Shown here: positions 20,694 through 33,056 of the stretch, piece after piece
How the letters are laid out: each line of letters starts with the position of its first letter
Numbering within the stretch: the stretch's first letter is position 1
Assembly: GCA_964058805.1 (NCBI GenBank)
Contig: CAXKVV010000291.1
Span: 1 to 33,056 of the forward strand
DNA length: 33,056 nucleotides
Direction of reading: 5' to 3'
DNA from: Schoenoplectus triqueter
Lineage: Eukaryota > Streptophyta > Magnoliopsida > Poales > Cyperaceae
Notes under the pieces: model-generated
What the model saw: the letters and a program-made list of their open reading frames with translations, nothing else
What the model was told of the DNA's origin: nothing
Databases searched by the model: none
Made by a program: the position numbers and the translations under genes

Positions 20694-22527
20694 CTTATTG
20701 TAAGATTATCCAATACACATTTCGGTATGAATATTCTACGACACAGATATTTCACAAAAACATAAGTATGATGCATTAGAAACATCCGTTTAAGCAAGTT
20801 GTTTAAGTTTTTCAAAAGTTTTGGCCTCATAACTATTCATAATTTCATGAAAATTAAAATAATTACGTCTAATTATGACTATTAAAACATTCTCCAATCA
20901 AAACATCGATGTGAGCAATCTATGACACTAATTTTGCAAAAAGCACAAGTAAGATATTTTAAAAACAGCCTTTTAAAGAAGTTGTTTGAATTTTTCAAAA
21001 TTTTTGGCCGCATAAATACACATAATTTCTTAAGAATTAATATAATTACTCCTAATTATGTCTATTGTAATATTATCCAATTAACACCTTGATAGGAATA
21101 TCCTACGATGCTAATTTTACATAAAACATCAGTAACATGCATCAGAATAGCTAGTTGAACAAGTTGTTTGAGTTTTTCAAATTTTTTGGCCGCAAAAGTA
21201 CACATAATTTCGTGCAAATTAATGTAATTACTCCTAATCACGCCTATTATAAGATTGATCAGTTAACACTTCGATATCAATATTCTACGATACTGATTTT
21301 CATAAAAACATAAGTAAGATGCATTGGAAAGTGCTATTTGAAAAAGTTGTTTGATTTTGTTTTAATTTTTTGGCCTCATAACTAGAGATTATTTCATAAA
21401 AATTAGTATAATTACTCGTAATTATGCCTATTATAAGATTGTCCCATTAACACATCGATATGAATATTCTACGGCGCTAAGTGTTCACAAAACATAAGTA
21501 AGATGTATTAAAAACAGCTATTTAAACATGTTGGTTGAGTTTTTCAAACTTTCTGAACGCATAGCCACTCATAATTTCGTACAAATTAAAAACATAACTC
21601 TTAATTGTGCCTATTATAAGATTGTCCAATAAAAACTTCGATATGAATATTCTACGACGGTAATTATTCACAAATCAAAAGTCAGATTACCTAGAATCTG
21701 CTCTTTGAATGGTTTTTTTTAAGATTTTCTACATTTTTTACCTCATAACTGCATGTAATTGCGTGAAAATTAATATAATCACTACTAATTACGCCTTTTA
21801 GAAGATTATCCAATTAAAAATTCGATATGAACTTTCTACGGCACTAATTTTGCACAAAACTTAAGTATGATGCATTAAAAATAACTCTCTAAACAAGTTA
21901 TTTGAGTTTTTTTTTAAAAAAAATGGCGCTATAACTACACACAATTTCTTGCAAATTGATATAATTGCTTCTAAGTATGCCTATTATAACATTATATAAT
22001 TAAAACATCAACATGAATATTCTACGATAATAATTTTGCACAAAACGCGAGTATGATGCATTAAAAACAGCTGTTTAAACAAGTCGTTTGAGTTTGACAA
22101 ACATTTCGGCCGCATGACAACACATAATATCACGGAAATTAATATAATTACTTCAAAATATGCCTATTATAAGATTGTCCAATTAAAACATCAATATGAA
22201 TATCATACGATACTAATTTTGCACAAAACATAAGTAAGACGCCTTAGAAACGACTGTTTAAAGATGTTGGTTGAGTTTTAATTATTTTTGGCCGCATTGT
22301 TGCACATAATTTCGTACAAATTAACGTAATTACCCTTAATTGTGCCTATTATAAGGTTTACTAATTAACTCGTCGATATGAATAATCTAAGACACAAATT
22401 TTTGTCAAAACAAAAGTCAGATTAATTAGAAACTGCTGTATAATCAGGTTGTTTAATATTTTGAACTTTTTTTGACACATAACTGCACATAATTTCGTGA
22501 AAATTAAGATCATTACTCCTAATTATA
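20694..22527. repeat. Decamer U8, type B (1834 bp), second quarter of 40-mer copy 1
   Basis: Matched by U12: both have AACGACTGTTT in m9 (22251 and 29562) and TTTTTGTCAAAAC in m10. The 10-bp m9 segment is at 22294-22303. The m7/m8 tract is T9A8. Confidence 0.9.
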
Positions 22528-24349
22528 CCTATTGTAAGATTATCCAATATACACTTCGGTATGAATATTCTACGACACAGATATTTCACAAAAACATAAG
22601 TATGATGCATTAGAAACATCCGTTTAAGCAAGTTGTTTAAGTTTTTCAAAAGTTTTGGCCTCATAACTATTCATAATTTCATGAAAATTAAAATAATTAC
22701 TTCTAATTATGCCTATTAAAACATTCTCCAATCAAAAACATCGATGTGAGCATTCTATGACACTAATTTTGCAAAAAGCATAAGTAAGGTTTTTTAAAAA
22801 CAGCCTTTTAAAGAAGTTGTTTGAATTTTTCAAAATTCTTGGCCGCATAAATACACATAATTTCTTAAGAATTAATATAATTACTCCTAATTATATCTAT
22901 TGTAAGATTATCCAATTAACACTTTGTTAGGAATATCCTAGGACGCTAATTTTACATAAAACATCAGTAACATGCATCAGAATAGCTAGTTGAACAAGTT
23001 GTTTGAGTTTTTCAAATTTTTTGGCCGCAAAAGTACACATAATTTCGTGCAAATTAATGTAATTACTCCTAATCACGCCTATTATAAGATTGATCAGTTA
23101 ACACTTCGATATCAATATTCTACGATACTGATTTTCACCAAAACATAAGTAAGATGCATTGGAAAGTGCTATTTGAAAAAGTTGTTTGAATTTTTTTTAA
23201 TTTTTTGGCCTCATAACTAGAGATTATTTCATGAAAATTAGTATAATTACTCGTAATTATGCCTATTATAAGATTGTACCATTAACACATCGATATGAAT
23301 ATTCTACGGCGCTAAGTGTTCACAAAACATAAGTAAGATGTATTAAAAACAGCTATTTAAACATGTTGGTTGAGTTTTTCAAACTTTCTGAACGCATAGC
23401 CACTCATAATTTCGTACAAATTAAAAACATAACTATTAATTGTGCCTATTATAAGATTGTCCAATAAAAACTTCGATATGAATATTCAACGACGGTAATT
23501 ATTCACAAATCAAAAGTCAGATTACCTAGAAACTGCTCTTTGAATGGTTTTTTTTTTAAGATTTTCTACATTTTTTACCTCATAACTGCATGTAATTGCG
23601 TGAAAATTCATATAATCACTACTATTACGCCTTTTAGAAGATTATCCAATTAAAAATTCGATATGAACTTTCTACGGCACTAATTTTGCTCAAAACTTAA
23701 GTATGATGCATTAAAAATAACTCTCTAAACAAGTTATTTGAGTTTTTTAAAAAAATGGCGCTATAACTACACACAATTTCTTGCAAATTGATATAATTGC
23801 TTCTAAGTATGCCTATTATAACATTATACAATTAAAACATCAACATTAATATTCTACGATAATAATTTTGCACAAAACGCGAGTATGATGCATTAAAAAC
23901 AGCTGTTTAAACAAGTTGTTTGAGTTTGACAAACATTTCGGCCGCATAACAACACATAATATCACGAAAATTAATATAATTACTTCTAAATATGCCTATT
24001 ATAAGATTGTCCAATTAAAACATCAATATGAATATCATACGATACTAATTTTGCACAAAACATAAGTAAGACGCCTTAGAAACGGCTGTTTAAAGATGTT
24101 GGTTGAGTTTTAATTATTTTTGGCCACATAATTTCGTACGAATTAACGTAATTACCCTTAATTGTGCCTATTATAAGGTTTACTAATTAACACGTCGACA
24201 TGAATAATCTAAGACACAAATTTTTGACAAAACAAAATTCAGATTAATTAGAAACTGCTGTATAATCAGGTTGTTTAATATTTTTAACTTTTTTTGACAC
24301 ATAACTGCACATAATTTCGTGAAAATTAAGATCATTACTCCTAATTATA
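22528..24349. repeat. Decamer U9, type A (1822 bp), third quarter of 40-mer copy 1
   Basis: Matched by U13: both have TTTTCACCAAAAC in m4 (23136 and 30447). Private changes are CTTTGTTAGG near 22923 and ACATTAATATTC near 23845. Short m9. Confidence 0.9.
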
Positions 24350-26183
24350 CTTATTGTAAGATTATCCAATACACATTTCGGTATGAATATTCTACGACAC
24401 AGATATTTCTCAAAAACATAAGTATGATGCATTAGAAACATCCGTTTAAGCAAGTTGTTTAAGTTTTTCAAAAGTTTTGGCCTCATAACTATTCATAATT
24501 TCATGAAAATTAAAATAATTACGTCTAATTATGACTATTAAAACATTCTCCAATCAAAACATCGATGTGAGCAATCTATGACACTAATTTTGCAAAAAGC
24601 ACAAGTAAGATATTTTAAAAACAGCCTTTTAAAGAAGTTGTTTGAATTTTTCAAAATTTTTGGCCGCATAAATACACATAATTTCTTAAGAATTAATATA
24701 ATTACTCCTAATTATATCTATTGTAATATTATCCAATTAACACCTTGATAGGAATATCCTACGATGCTAATTTTACATAAAACATCAGTAACATGCATCA
24801 GAATAGCTAGTTGAACAAGTTGTTTGAGTTTTTCAAATTTTTTGGCCGCAAAAGTACACATAATTTCGTGCAAATTAATGTAATTACTCCTAATCACGCC
24901 TATTATAAGATTGATCAGTTAACACTTCGATATCAATATTCTACGATACTGATTTTCATAAAAACATAAGTAAGATGCATTGGAAAGTGCTATTTGAAAA
25001 AGTTGTTTGATTTTGTTTTAATTTTTTGGCCTCATAACTAGAGATTATTTCATAATAATTAGTATAATTACTCGTAATTATGCCTATTATAAGATTATCC
25101 CATTAACACATCGATATGAATATTCTACGGCGCTAAGTGTTCACAAAACATAAGTAAGATGTATTAAAAACAGCTATTTAAACATGTTGGTTGAGTTTTT
25201 CAAACTTTCTGAACGCATAGCCACTCATAATTTCGTACAAATTAAAAACATATCTCTTAATTGTGCCTATTATAAGATTGTCCAATAAAAACTTCGATAT
25301 GAATATTCTACGACGGTAATTATTCACAAATCAAAAGTCAGATTACCTAGAATCTGCTCTTTGAATGGTTTTTTTTAAGATTTTCTACATTTTTTACCTC
25401 ATAACTGCATGTAATTGCGTGAAAATTAATATAATCACTACTAATTACGCCTTTTAGAAGATTATCCAATTAAAAATTCGATATGAACTTTCTACGGCAC
25501 TAATTTTGCACAAAACTTAAGTATGATGCATTAAAAATAACTCTCTAAACAAGTTATTTGAGTTTTTTTTTAAAAAAAATGGCGCTATAACTACACACAA
25601 TTTCTTGCAAATTGATATAATTACTTCTAAGTATGCCTATTATAACATTATATAATTAAAACATCAACATGAATATTCTACGATAATAATTTTGCACAAA
25701 ACGCGAGTATGATGCATTAAAAACAGCTGTTTAAACAAGTCGTTTGAGTTTGACAAACATTTCGGCCGCATGACAACACATAATATCACGGAAATTAATA
25801 TAATTACTTCAAAATATGCCTATTATAAGATTGTCCAATTAAAACATCAATATGAATATCATACGATACTAATTTTGCACAAAACATAAGTAAGACGCCT
25901 TAGAAACGGCTGTTTAAAGATGTTGGTTGAGTTTTAATTATTTTTGGCCGCATTGTTGCACATAATTTCGTACAAATTAACGTAATTACCCTTAATTGTG
26001 CCTATTATAAGGTTTACTAATTAACTCGTCGATATGAATAATCTAAGACACAAATTTTTGACAAAACAAAAGTCAGATTAATTAGAATCTGCTGTATAAT
26101 CAGGTTGTTTAATATTTTGAACTTTTTTTGACACATAACTGCACATAATTTCGTGAAAATTAAGATCATTACTCCTAATTATA
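24350..26183. repeat. Decamer U10, type B (1834 bp), last quarter of 40-mer copy 1
   Basis: Matched by U14: both have ACATATCTCTTAA in m5 (25251 and 32562), GATTATCCCATT at the m5 start, and TTTCTCAAAAAC in m1. The 10-bp m9 segment is at 25950-25959. Confidence 0.9.
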
Positions 26184-28004
26184 CCTATTGTAAGATTATC
26201 CATTATACACTTCGGTATGAATATTCTACGACACAGATATTTCACAAAAACATAAGTATGATGCATTAGAAACATCCGTTTAAGCAAGTTGTTTAAGTTT
26301 TTCAAAAGTTTTGGCCTCATAACTATTCATAATTTCATGAAAATTAAAATAATTACTTCTAATTATGCCTATTAAAACATTCTCCAATCAAAAACATCGA
26401 TGTGAGCATTCTATGACACTAATTTTGCAAAAAGCATAAGTAAGGTTTTTTAAAAACAGCCTTTTAAAGAAGTTGTTTGAATTTTTCATAATTCTTGGCC
26501 GCATAAATACACATAATTTCTTAAGAATTAATATAATTACTCCTAATTATATCTATTGTAAGATTATCAAATTAACACTTTGATAGGAATATCCTAGGAC
26601 GCTAATTTTACATAAAACATCAGTAACATGCATCAGAATAGCTAGTTGAACAAGTTGTTTGAGTTTTTCAAATTTTTTGGCCGCAAAAGTACACATAATT
26701 TCGTGCAAATTAATGTAATTACTCCTAATCACGCCTATTATAAGATTGATCAGTTAACACTTCGATATCAATATTCTACAATACTGATTTTCACAAAAAC
26801 ATAAGTAAGATGCATTGGAAAGTGCTATTTGAAAAAGTTGTTTGAATTTTTTTTAATTTTTTGGCCTCATAACTAGAGATTATTTCATGAAAATTAGTAT
26901 AATTACTCGTAATTATGCCTATTATAAGATTGTACCATTAACACATCGATATGAATATTCTACGGCGCTAAGTGTTCACAAAACATAAGTAAGATGTATT
27001 AAAAACAGCTATTTAAACATGTTGGTTGAGTTTTTCAAACTTTCTGAACGCATAGCCACTCATAATTTCGTACAAATTAAAAACATAACTCTTAATTGTG
27101 CCTATTATAAGATTGTCCAATAAAAACTTCGATATGAATATTCAACGACGGTAATTATTCACAAATCAAAAGTCAGATTACCTAGAAACTGCTCTTTGAA
27201 TGGTTTTTTTTTAAGATTTTCTACATTTTTTACCTCATAACTGCATGTAATTGCGTGAAAATTAATATAATCACTACTATTACGCCTTTTAGAAGATTAT
27301 CCAATTAAAAATTCGATATGAACTTTCTACGGCACTAATTTTGCTCAAAACTTAAGTATGATGCATTAAAAATAACTCTCTAAACAAGTTATTTGAGTTT
27401 TTTAAAAAAATGGCGCTATAACTACACATAATTTCTTGCAAATTGATATAATTGCTTCTAAGTATGCCTATTATAACATTATACAATTAAAACATCAACA
27501 TGAATATTCTACGATAATAATTTTGCACAAAACGCGAGTATGATGCATTAAAAACAGCTGTTTAAACAAGTTGTTTGAGTTTGACAAACATTTCGGCCGC
27601 ATAACAACACATAATATCACGAAAATTAATATAATTACTTCTAAATATGCCTATTATAAGATTGTCCAATTAAAACATCAATATGAATATCATACGATAC
27701 TAATTTTGCACAAAACATAAGTAAGACGCCTTAGAAACGGCTGTTTAAAGATGTTGGTTGAGTTTTAATTATTTTTGGCCACATAATTTCGTACGAATTA
27801 ACGTAATTACCCTTAATTGTGCCTATTATAATGTTTACTAATTAACACGTCGACATGAATAATCTAAGACACAAATTTTTGACAAAACAAAATTCAGATT
27901 AATTAGAAACTGCTGTATAATCAGGTTGTTTAATATTTTTAACTTTTTTTGACACATAACTGCACATAATTTCGTGAAAATTAAGATCATTACTCCTAAT
28001 TATA
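26184..28004. repeat. Decamer U11, type A (1821 bp), first quarter of 40-mer copy 2
   Basis: Repeat of U7 at exactly 7311 bp. Private substitutions: CCATTATACAC at about 26201, ATCAAATTAAC at about 26567, CTACAATACTG at about 26777. Confidence 0.9.
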
Positions 28005-29838
28005 CTTATTGTAAGATTATCCAATACACATTTCGGTATGAATATTCTACGACACAGATATTTCACAAAAACATAAGTATGATGCATTAGAAACATCCGT
28101 TTAAGCAAGTTGTTTAAGTTTTTCAAAAGTTTTGGCCTCATAACTATTCATAATTTCATGAAAATTAAAATAATTACGTCTAATTATGACTATTAAAACA
28201 TTCTCCAATCAAAACATCGATGTGAGCAATCTATGACACTAATTTTGCAAAAAGCACAAGTAAGATATTTTAAAAACAGCCTTTTAAAGAAGTTGTTTGA
28301 ATTTTTCAAAATTTTTGGCCGCATAAATACACATAATTTCTTAAGAATTAATATAATTACTCCTAATTATATCTATTGTAATATTATCCAATTAACACCT
28401 TGATAGGAATATCCTACGATGCTAATTTTACATAAAACATCAGTAACATGCATCAGAATAGCTAGTTGAACAAGTTGTTTGAGTTTTTCAAATTTTTTGG
28501 CCGCAAAAGTACACATAATTTCGTGCAAATTAATGTAATTACTCCTAATCACGCCTATTATAAGATTGATCAGTTAACACTTCGATATCAATATTCTACG
28601 ATACTGATTTTCATAAAAACATAAGTAAGATGCATTGGAAAGTGCTATTTGAAAAAGTTGTTTGATTTTGTTTTAATTTTTTGGCCTCATAACTAGAGAT
28701 TATTTCATAAAAATTAGTATAATTACTCGTAATTATGCCTATTATAAGATTGTCCCATTAACACATCGATATGAATATTCTACGGCGCTAAGTGTTCACA
28801 AAACATAAGTAAGATGTATTAAAAACAGCTATTTAAACATGTTGGTTGAGTTTTTCAAACTTTCTGAACGCATAGCCACTCATAATTTCGTACAAATTAA
28901 AAACATAACTCTTAATTGTGCCTATTATAAGATTGTCCAATAAAAACTTCGATATGAATATTCTACGACGGTAATTATTCACAAATCAAAAGTCAGATTA
29001 CCTAGAATCTGCTCTTTGAATGGTTTTTTTTAAGATTTTCTACATTTTTTACCTCATAACTGCATGTAATTGCGTGAAAATTAATATAATCACTACTAAT
29101 TACGCCTTTTAGAAGATTATCCAATTAAAAATTCGATATGAACTTTCTACGGCACTAATTTTGCACAAAACTTAAGTATGATGCATTAAAAATAACTCTC
29201 TAAACAAGTTATTTGAGTTTTTTTTTAAAAAAAATGGCGCTATAACTACACACAATTTCTTGCAAATTGATATAATTGCTTCTAAGTATGCCTATTATAA
29301 CATTATATAATTAAAACATCAACATGAATATTCTACGATAATAATTTTGCACAAAACGCGAGTATGATGCATTAAAAACAGCTGTTTAAACAAGTCGTTT
29401 GAGTTTGACAAACATTTCGGCCGCATGACAACACATAATATCACGGAAATTAATATAATTACTTCAAAATATGCCTATTATAAGATTGTCCAATTAAAAC
29501 ATCAATATGAATATCATACGATACTAATTTTGCACAAAACATAAGTAAGACGCCTTAGAAACGACTGTTTAAAGATGTTGGTTGAGTTTTAATTATTTTT
29601 GGCCGCATTGTTGCACATAATTTCGTACAAATTAACGTAATTACCCTTAATTGTGCCTATTATAAGGTTTACTAATTAACTCGTCGATATGAATAATCTA
29701 AGACACAAATTTTTGTCAAAACAAAAGTCAGATTAATTAGAAACTGCTGTATAATCAGGTTGTTTAATATTTTGAACTTTTTTTGACACATAACTGCACA
29801 TAATTTCGTGAAAATTAAGATCATTACTCCTAATTATA
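28005..29838. repeat. Decamer U12, type B (1834 bp), second quarter of 40-mer copy 2
   Basis: Repeat of U8 at 7311 bp, same total length. The 10-bp m9 segment is at 29604-29613. Differs from U8 at m2/m3 (TATATCTATTG here, TATGTCTATTG in U8), a state it shares with U10 and U14. Confidence 0.9.
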
Positions 29839-31660
29839 CCTATTGTAAGATTATCCAATATACACTTCGGTATGAATATTCTACGACACAGATATTTCAC
29901 AAAAACATAAGTATGATGCATTAGAAACATCCGTTTAAGCAAGTTGTTTAAGTTTTTCAAAAGTTTTGGCCTCATAACTATTCATAATTTCATGAAAATT
30001 AAAATAATTACTTCTAATTATGCCTATTAAAACATTCTCCAATCAAAAACATCGATGTGAGCATTCTATGACACTAATTTTGCAAAAAGCATAAGTAAGG
30101 TTTTTTAAAAACAGCCTTTTAAAGAAGTTGTTTGAATTTTTCAAAATTCTTGGCCGCATAAATACACATAATTTCTTAAGAATTAATATAATTACTCCTA
30201 ATTATATCTATTGTAAGATTATCCAATTAACACTTTGATAGGAATATCCTAGGACGCTAATTTTACATAAAACATCAGTAACATGCATCAGAATAGCTAG
30301 TTGAACAAGTTGTTTGAGTTTTTCAAATTTTTTGGCCGCAAAAGTACACATAATTTCGTGCAAATTAATGTAATTACTCCTAATCACGCCTATTATAAGA
30401 TTGATCAGTTAACACTTCGATATCAATATTCTACGATACTGATTTTCACCAAAACATAAGTAAGATGCATTGGAAAGTGCTATTTGAAAAAGTTGTTTGA
30501 ATTTTTTTTAATTTTTTGGCCTCATAACTAGAGATTATTTCATGAAAATTAGTATAATTACTCGTAATTATGCCTATTATAAGATTGTACCATTAACACA
30601 TCGATATGAATATTCTACGGCGCTAAGTGTTCACAAAACATAAGTAAGATGTATTAAAAACAGCTATTTAAACATGTTGGTTGAGTTTTTCAAACTTTCT
30701 GAACGCATAGCCACTCATAATTTCGTACAAATTAAAAACATAACTCTTAATTGTGCCTATTATAAGATTGTCCAATAAAAACTTCGATATGAATATTCAA
30801 CGACGGTAATTATTCACAAATCAAAAGTCAGATTACCTAGAAACTGCTCTTTGAATGGTTTTTTTTTTAAGATTTTCTACATTTTTTACCTCATAACTGC
30901 ATGTAATTGCGTGAAAATTAATATAATCACTACTATTACGCCTTTTAGAAGATTATCCAATTAAAAATTCGATATGAACTTTCTACGGCACTAATTTTGC
31001 TCAAAACTTAAGTATGATGCATTAAAAATAACTCTCTAAACAAGTTATTTGAGTTTTTTAAAAAAATGGCGCTATAACTACACACAATTTCTTGCAAATT
31101 GATATAATTGCTTCTAAGTATGCCTATTATAACATTATACAATTAAAACATCAACATGAATATTCTACGATAATAATTTTGCACAAAACGCGAGTATGAT
31201 GCATTAAAAACAGCTGTTTAAACAAGTTGTTTGAGTTTGACAAACATTTCGGCCGCATAACAACACATAATATCACGAAAATTAATATAATTACTTCTAA
31301 ATATGCCTATTATAAGATTGTCCAATTAAAACATCAATATGAATATCATACGATACTAATTTTGCACAAAACATAAGTAAGACGCCTTAGAAACGGCTGT
31401 TTAAAGATGTTGGTTGAGTTTTAATTATTTTTGGCCACATAATTTCGTACGAATTAACGTAATTACCCTTAATTGTGCCTATTATAAGGTTTACTAATTA
31501 ACACGTCGACATGAATAATCTAAGACACAAATTTTTGACAAAACAAAATTCAGATTAATTAGAAACTGCTGTATAATCAGGTTGTTTAATATTTTTAACT
31601 TTTTTTGACACATAACTGCACATAATTTCGTGAAAATTAAGATCATTACTCCTAATTATA
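29839..31660. repeat. Decamer U13, type A (1822 bp), third quarter of 40-mer copy 2
   Basis: Repeat of U9 at 7311 bp, lacking the two private U9 changes (it has CTTTGATAGG and ACATGAATATTC). Confidence 0.9.
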
Positions 31661-33056
31661 CTTATTGTAAGATTATCCGATACACATTTCGGTATGAATA
31701 TTCTACGACACAGATATTTCTCAAAAACATAAGTATGATGCATTAGAAACATCCGTTTAAGCAAGTTGTTTAAGTTTTTCAAAAGTTTTGGCCTCATAAC
31801 TATTCATAATTTCATGAAAATTAAAATAATTACGTCTAATTATGACTATTAAAACATTCTCCAATCAAAACATCGATGTGAGCAATCTATGACACTAATT
31901 TTGCAAAAAGCACAAGTAAGATATTTTAAAAACAGCCTTTTAAAGAAGTTGTTTGAATTTTTCAAAATTTTTGGCCGCATAAATACACATAATTTCTTAA
32001 GAATTAATATAATTACTCCTAATTATATCTATTGTAATATTATCCAATTAACACCTTGATAGGAATATCCTACGATGCTAATTTTACATAAAACATCAGT
32101 AACATGCATCAGAATAGCTAGTTGAACAAGTTGTTTGAGTTTTTCAAATTTTTTGGCCGCAAAAGTACACATAATTTCGTGCAAATTAATGTAATTACTC
32201 CTAATCACGCCTATTATAAGATTGATCAGTTAACACTTCGATATCAATATTCTACGATACTGATTTTCATAAAAACATAAGTAAGATGCATTGGAAAGTG
32301 CTATTTGAAAAAGTTGTTTGATTTTGTTTTAATTTTTTGGCCTCATAACTAGAGATTATTTCATAAAAATTAGTATAATTACTCGTAATTATGCCTATTA
32401 TAAGATTATCCCATTAACACATCGATATGAATATTCTACGGCGCTAAGTGTTCACAAAACATAAGTAAGATGTATTAAAAACAGCTATTTAAACATGTTG
32501 GTTGAGTTTTTCAAACTTTCTGAACGCATAGCCACTCATAATTTCGTACAAATTAAAAACATATCTCTTAATTGTGCCTATTATAAGATTGTCCAATAAA
32601 AACTTCGATATGAATATTCTACGACGGTAATTATTCACAAATCAAAAGTCAGATTACCTAGAATCTGCTCTTTGAATGGTTTTTTTTAAGATTTTCTACA
32701 TTTTTTACCTCATAACTGCATGTAATTGCGTGAAAATTAATATAATCACTACTAATTACGCCTTTTAGAAGATTATCCAATTAAAAATTCGATATGAACT
32801 TTCTACGGCACTAATTTTGCACAAAACTTAAGTATGATGCATTAAAAATAACTCTCTAAACAAGTTATTTGAGTTTTTTTTTAAAAAAAATGGCGCTATA
32901 ACTACACACAATTTCTTGCAAATTGATATAATTGCTTCTAAGTATGCCTATTATAACATTATATAATTAAAACATCAACATGAATATTCTACGATAATAA
33001 TTTTGCACAAAACGCGAGTATGATGCATTAAAAACAGCTGTTTAAACAAGTCGTTT
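31661..33056. repeat. Decamer U14, type B, cut by window end
   Basis: First 1396 bp of a B unit, m1 into m8; the array continues past the window. Repeat of U10. A private change at the m10/m1 joint (TCCGATACAC, about 31677) alters a base conserved in all other units. Confidence 0.9.

Larger units (their letters stand above)
7615..33056. repeat. Higher-order satellite array (about 183-bp monomer; 10-, 20- and 40-mer periods)
   Basis: An uninterrupted 25.4-kb tandem array, about 139 monomers, running off the right end. Monomer starts, using the CCTATTATAAGATT-like anchor, in the first full unit are 7913, 8097, 8281, 8463, 8646, 8829, 9014, 9196, 9379 and 9551, then 9734: spacings of 172-185 bp. 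The ten monomers differ clearly from one another but return in the same order every 1821-1835 bp. Common words are ATATGAATATTCTACGAC, AAGTAAGATGCATTA, AACAAGTTGTTTGAGTTTTT, GGCCGCATAACTACACATAA, TTTCGTGAAAATTAA and AATTACTCCTAATTATG. Fourteen decamers (the last partial) alternate A/B. Monomer length in the nucleosome range and higher-order structure are typical of centromeric satellites; that location is inference. No transposon interrupts the array inside the window. Confidence 0.95.

Noticed and set aside
7807..31797. Fourteen near-identical 80-residue minus-strand reading frames as a tandem gene family
   Set aside because: They are one frame per satellite decamer, cross a monomer boundary, have no recognisable domain, and their differences follow the A/B unit types of the surrounding non-coding repeat.
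7615..33056. CRISPR-like or bacterial repeat system
   Set aside because: Repeats are head-to-tail 183-bp monomers without unique spacers, in a plant retrotransposon context.

Overview
The window looks like nuclear DNA of a flowering plant. It carries decayed plant mobile domain (PMD) coding sequence, a Copia retrotransposon with an initiator-tRNA primer site, solo-LTR debris, and a long AT-rich tandem satellite. I see no intact protein-coding gene, no tRNA or rRNA, and nothing bacterial. The species cannot be named from the sequence.

Left flank (1-7614): a mosaic of transposable-element and gene relics. Two degenerate copies of the same PMD-type gene lie in direct orientation (1-979 and about 3300-4480). 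Their homology extends through the 3' flanks to about 1345 and 4870. Between them, a short degenerate AT repeat is interrupted by a clean solo LTR (1937-3117) with a 5-bp target duplication, ATATC. A second LTR of the same family lies in the opposite orientation (6498-7614). It is still attached to its primer-binding site (6483-6494) and a broken minus-strand gag gene with a UBN2-type domain (6424 down to about 5865). The rest of that element is missing. The stretch 4870-5860 holds nothing I recognise.

Right part (7615-33056, to the window end): an uninterrupted satellite of roughly 183-bp monomers, about 139 of them, with a nested higher-order structure. Ten distinct monomers (m1-m10) form a decamer of 1821-1835 bp. 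Decamers alternate strictly between types A and B, giving a 3.65-kb 20-mer. From about 18.87 kb onward two successive 20-mers form a 7311-bp 40-mer, seen almost twice. Inside the decamer, m5-m6 and m9-m10 share private variants, which points to an older duplication of a monomer pair. Diagnostic variants also show that units U1-U4 and U5-U14 belong to two lineages: the block m3 to mid-m7 changes its association with A and B at U5. The array is most worn at its left edge, where about 330 bp are missing and the Copia LTR tip abuts it.

The pieces do not cooperate as genes. They record a satellite array edge being invaded by retrotransposons while its interior is homogenised in ever larger blocks. 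A centromeric or pericentromeric location is a reasonable inference from monomer length and higher-order organisation, but nothing in the window proves it. An 80-residue minus-strand reading frame recurs once per decamer; I regard it as a by-product of the repeat and not as a gene.
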